Source of the DNA: Acanthochlamys bracteata
Taxonomy: Eukaryota; Streptophyta; Magnoliopsida; Pandanales; Velloziaceae
Direction: 5' to 3'
Assembly: GCA_019914995.1 (NCBI GenBank)
Contig: CM034141.1
Location: 682,001 to 746,000, forward strand
Length of the DNA: 64,000 bases
The notes beneath the pieces were generated by a model, which saw only the letters and a list, made by a program, of their open reading frames with translations, was not told the DNA's origin and made no database searches. This document shows positions 59,880 through 64,000 of the stretch, one piece after another. Numbering within the stretch: position 1 is the first letter of the stretch; each line of letters opens with the position of its first letter. The position numbers and the translations under genes are program-made.

Positions 59880-61009
59880 TTCTTTGATTAGATGCTAGAT
59901 AGAGGGAGATTTTTAGATGTCTTTTAATTGATAAAAGCCGATTTTCATAAAACTAAAATTTACAAAACTAAATTTGATAAATTCAGTAAATTCAATACAA
60001 AATAAAATATAAATTATATCAAAATTAAAATTTGTTGAAAAAAGAATAAATTTGGTGCATTGGAACACACTCTTCAATCCCCAGATTGATGTATTCCAAT
60101 CTAAAATTTGTGAGATTTAGGAATGCTTAACAATTATTTTTTCTAGAATATTTTATAAACTTTTTAAAATTTAAAAAATAAAAACATTTTGAGATTACTT
60201 AAAATAAAATATATACCAAAGTTATAGAATTGTCGCCCGATTGCTTAAATAAAATAATTTTATTTAAAAAATATTATTTTAGTTTATTAAAAATTATTTT
60301 ATTAATTTATAAAATAATAAAAATATATGAAAATTGTTAATCTATAATTTATTTATGTTGTTTAAATTATAAAAAAAAAATAGGGAGCCCAAAATACCTT
60401 GGGCAAAAAACCATGTCTTTCTAATTTAGCGGGACTGTTTTTGAGAGAAGTAAAAAGAGCACTGTATATAAGTTTCAAAGTCCAATAAACGTTGGGCCAA
60501 CAATGGGCTTAGTCCATGACAAACTCAAAATTGCTAATTGGTCTTATCCATAACGTTACGATAATTCTGATATTCGTTTCGATGTACTTTTAAAATGAAA
60601 ATAGTTTTAAACGAAATATATTTTTAATTTTTTGATCTAAAATATATAAGTAATATAAAAATTTTACTATCTAAAATTTTTTGTATATTTTTAATAAACT
60701 CTTTATAAAACTTATAAAAATATATTTAAAAATGAAAATTATTTTTCTGAAATAAAATATAAAATGCCAAAAGTTTTGGACAGGTTTACTTTATAGCAAC
60801 AGAAAATAAATCAATTAAAATTAAATTACTAAAAATCAATTTAAATTATTTAAAAAGAAATATAATTATTTGAAAGTGATATTTTTGTTGGGCACAAAAA
60901 ATTCGCTTTGAGCGAGTCATAGCAGTGAATAAGGAACCTATGTCTTTTCCACTTGATTAAAATGCTTTTGTCTACAATTTTCAAAGATCCTACGACAAAC
61001 AGATTTGGG

Positions 61010-61268
61010 GAGCTTTTGAAATTTATTATGAAATAAAATTTTTTTGAAATAAAAAATATTTTTATTTTTTTGAAAAATAAGTTTTATTTTTTTTTATTTT
61101 TAAAAAAATAATAAAAATATGTAATAAAAAAATTTCATTTTATAAAATTTTTCTACATTTTTAAATTTTTAAATAAATTTTTATATATTTATAAAATATA
61201 TATTATAAAATATAAAATTAAAAAAATTAAAAAAATAATTTTTCATAAGCTGCGCGGAACGCACACTT
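61010..61268 (+). repeat. MITE-like AT-rich repeat, family A
   Basis: Left end gagcttttgaaatttatta, core tatatttataaaatatatat, right end ataagctgcgcggaacgcac. Collinear with the copy at 15695-15930, including the gaaataaaa left portion. Confidence 0.55.
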
Positions 61269-62039
61269 TGAAACAGTCTGCTCATGATACAAAGAATAGA
61301 ATTCTACTCGAATTTCTCCTTTTACGTGGCTTCTATCTATTGTGTGTAGCTCAATTTATCAGCCGCGCATAAGTCTTTGTTCGGTTGTGCGTTTCGCTAA
61401 CTCATTATTTAAAAATCTTTTAACTTTTTATATAAATATGTATAATAATTAAATTGTATTTTAGAAACTTTTATAATATTAAAATTTATATTTTTTTATT
61501 TTTTGAAGTTAATAAAAATTGTTTCAAAAAATTTTAAATAGAAAGTTTTTATTTTAATTACTTTGAAACGTCTCCTAATTATCTTTTATTGAATTTGAAT
61601 AGTCAAGAGAGTCTAAAAACTTTGATCAGTCGTCTGCAGGCAATTTGCATGCATGCATGCAGCGGCAGAAAAACAGAAAGAACAGGGACATTAAACGACA
61701 GCAGAGTACTGCTGAGTTCATGCCAGTATAAGCGTTAGGGTATTGTTTTTTACATTGCAGCAGAGCTGTATACAGCATTGAACTGAATTCAATTAAAAAT
61801 TAAGAGCCAGTGCCTCGTGGAGTGCATGCGTGCACTAGGGTTTTTCTGAAAGTTGCATGCAGTGTTTGCAGGCTTTCTTTCAAATCACCAGAAAAAATGA
61901 ATGTAAGCAACCAAAAACAGGCCAGGTTAGGTCAGGTCAGGATAGGGAGATAATACTCGTTCTGCCACTGCCACTACTTAACTTATTATTCACTCATCAC
62001 TTGAAAACAGAGCGTTTATCGGAAAGGTTTGGAATTAGG

Positions 62040-62760
62040 GTACGGACAATATATAACTCAATCTAAAAATTCGATTCAAAATTAATTTATTTAATTAAAT
62101 TTGATATTATAATATTTGATTCATATAAATATACAAATTAAATTAATTAATTTAATTCAATTATTACAAAATTGATTTATTGATTTGAACTATTATTTTT
62201 GGAACAAACAATTTTTATTTTTTTACTGTAAAAATAAAATATTTGCAAAAAAATAATTATTATAATAATTTATAAATTATAAATTATATTATATTTATAA
62301 TTAATCGTTTATTTTTATATTTTAAAAAATAGTATAAAATAAGAATTATAATATTATATAATATATTTTATATAAGTGTTTTTATGATAAAATTTAAATT
62401 CGTATAAAAATTTTTATTAGATAATTATATTTATTAAAATTTTTATCAAAATTATTACTATATATTTATAATTATAAAATTTTTTAATTTTGTCAATATA
62501 TATTTTAAAAATAAATTTTTTAAAAATATTTTTAAAATCAATAAATATTTAAAAATATATATTTTAACTAATATTTATTATATTTTATTATTAAAAATAT
62601 TATATATTTTTATTTTAACTAATTTTATAATTTTATTAGAATTTAAAATATAAAATTAAAATAAAAACTTTAATTATTAAATAAATTAATTTGAATTTTA
62701 TCTGATTATTAATAAATTGATTTAGGGTTGAAAATTTAAACGGTTCGTTGCTAACTCCTT
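62040..62760. repeat. AT-rich dispersed repeat, family C
   Basis: Over 90% AT without coding potential. The right part is similar, in reverse orientation, to 36570-36760 (see that entry). It ends about 165 bases before the MATE gene's TATA box. Confidence 0.4.
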
Positions 62761-62924
62761 ATGAACTAAGAGGAAAAACAACACTAAAAGAAAAGAGTTC
62801 TAAAGTAGGAAAATCATGATAATTTTCATCATTACAGGACCCTATTATACAGATATTGCATAATTAGTGGCTCCCTATTGCAAACTAACAAAATAAAGAA
62901 ACAAATAAAGACCATCTTAGCTCT

Positions 62925-62931
62925 CTATAAA
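62925..62931 (+). promoter_or_regulatory. Probable TATA box of the MATE gene
   Basis: CTATAAA within ctctctataaagtt, 77 bases before the ATG at 63008, with a pyrimidine-rich leader between. Spacing suits a plant TATA box. Confidence 0.55.
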
Positions 62932-63007
62932 GTTAACTAATTCGCCCACCGAACAATTCCCTTTCTCTTTTTTCTTTCCATCTCTGTTCTCTACTACAAC
63001 TGCAGCA

Positions 63008-64000
63008 ATGGCAGAGAAGAAAACAGAAGAAAGCAATCTCGCCGGCTCCATAGAAAGCAAAAACAACAAAGACAAAAAGAACTGTTCAGGTACAGAACCT
63101 AATGAAGATAATCATTGTTGTTCGACAGTGACGTTGATCGTCGACGAACTCCGTGCTCTGTGGTCCATGGCTTTACCTATAACAGCTATGAACTGTTTAG
63201 TCTACCTCCGCGCAATGGTATCAGTTCTCTGTCTCGGCCGTCTCGGTTCCTTAGAGCTCGCTGGCGGCGCACTCGCTATAGGCTTCACTAACATTACCGG
63301 CTACTCTGTTCTCTTCGGTCTAGCTTCCGGTCTCGAACCGCTATGTTCGCAGGCGTTCGGTTCACGTAACTTCGAGCTTCTTACGCTTTCGTTACAGCGA
63401 GCAGTTCTTCTTCTTTCCAGTGCTGCAGTGCCGATTTCGCTGTTGTGGGCAAATTTGGGACCTATACTGTTGTCTCTAAGACAGGACGAGAGGATTACGG
63501 CGTTCGCTGCTGAGTACGCTATGTTCGCCTTGCCGGACTTGGCCACGAATGCCGTGTTGCAGCCTCTTCGCGTCTTCCTCCGCTCACAAGGGGTATTCTA
63601 CTATATTATTTTCTAGTCATTAAAGGTGTTTTAACTCTAATACCATATTAAATCGTTGCCGCAGATAACGAGACCGATGGCGGCGTGTACGGCGGCAGCG
63701 GTGGTGGCGCATGTACCGCTAAGCATCTACATGGCACAAACAATTGGTGTTCCCGGTGTAGCGTTAGCAGCAGCACTAACAAACTTCAACATGGCTGCAC
63801 TGCTTATAATCTACGTACGAGTGAGCGGAGTAAGAGCATGGCCGAAGAGTTGGTCGTGGAAGGCGGCGGAAATCTCCGGCATAGCTCCCCTTCTTCGGCT
63901 GGCTGTGCCTTCTTGTTTCGGAGTTTGCTTAGAATGGTGGTGGTACGAAATCATGACGGTGCTCGCCGGGTACTTGCCGGACCCTGCTGTCGCTGTCGGC
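63008..64000 (+). CDS. MATE efflux transporter (DETOXIFICATION family, DTX48-like clade), cut by the window edge
   Basis: Membrane antiporter. Two exons are seen: 63008-63592 (195 codons) and 63665 to beyond 64000. The N-terminal 40 residues are hydrophilic and Lys/Asn rich. The first MatE domain follows: [20 protein letters not shown], the conserved [20 protein letters not shown], then [18 protein letters not shown]. After the intron come [34 protein letters not shown] and [20 protein letters not shown]. These strings mark the plant clade that includes DTX48 and its neighbours (ADS1/ZF14-type), whose members affect organ growth and metal or hormone-related phenotypes; substrate unknown here. 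The second MatE domain and the stop codon lie outside the window. Confidence 0.9.

Larger units (their letters stand above)
59880..62924. other. AT-rich intergenic spacer with dispersed repeats
   Basis: No gene is seen over 3 kb. It contains weak family A-like stretches at about 60115-60350 and 60560-60770, a clear copy at 61010-61268, and a possible one at 61390-61575 (ends gtgcgtttcg and gaaacgtctcc). A (GCAT)n run lies at 61648-61661 and a short AGGTC repeat at 61920-61943. The family C-like AT-rich element covers about 62040-62760. Confidence 0.55.

Noticed and set aside
61640-62066. Small open frame and AGGTC-repeat region as a gene
   Set aside because: The 69-residue frame has no recognisable motif, and the repeat is only a few units long.
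1-64000. Retroelement, large DNA transposon, viral or organellar insertion
   Set aside because: No reverse transcriptase, integrase, transposase or capsid motifs, long terminal repeats, or plastid/mitochondrial genes were seen in either strand; mobile DNA appears limited to short MITE-like pieces.
1-64000. Biosynthetic gene cluster or other linked system
   Set aside because: Neighbouring genes belong to unrelated housekeeping, signalling and transport families in mixed orientations, with no shared pathway.

Overview
The window is nuclear DNA of a flowering plant, almost certainly a eudicot. It has long AT-rich spacers and intron-rich genes with GT-AG junctions, and its families are land-plant ones: R2R3-MYB, patellin, MCTP, Shaker K+ channel, BYPASS1-like and MATE. 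I cannot name the species from sequence alone; Malpighiales is only a guess. Exon models were built by reading splice junctions and checking that the frame stays open through every joined exon.

Layout, left to right: AT-rich spacer; a subgroup-4 type R2R3-MYB repressor gene (+, 2363-3470) behind a dense cluster of AC elements; COQ6 ubiquinone-biosynthesis monooxygenase (-, 4999-8644), head to head with a TM9SF/nonaspanin TMN1-type gene (+, 9211-14098); a repeat-rich spacer; an intronless MCTP gene (+, 17931-21047); a plastid-type dienelactone hydrolase homologue (+, 22424-23675), tail to tail with alkaline ceramidase (-, 24254-25721, with a probable 5' leader intron); spacer; a patellin (+, 30471-33668); a long AT-rich spacer with a perfect 27-nt foldback; a FYVE-less FAB1/PIKfyve kinase (+, 40598-47446); a decayed pentatricopeptide-repeat pseudogene (-, about 47896-49640) that no single open frame shows; a BYPASS1-like gene (-, 51095-52285); tRNA-Arg(UCU) (+); a Shaker K+ channel that is KAT-like in its core but has an ankyrin domain (+, 53721-58518); tRNA-Leu(UAA) (-); and the first part of a MATE transporter (+, 63008 to the right edge).

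The genes do not form a pathway or cluster; this is an ordinary gene-rich euchromatic stretch. Several concern membranes and lipids (patellin, FAB1, ceramidase, MCTP, TMN), but that looks coincidental. The spacers are filled largely by at least two families of short AT-rich elements resembling MITEs, in both orientations. I saw no large transposon, rRNA, CRISPR array or organellar insert, and nothing I would call a new biological system. The best leads are the PPR pseudogene, an in-frame 75-nt 'exitron-like' intron, a GC-AG intron, an 18-nt microexon, the AC-element array and the isolated 27-nt foldback.
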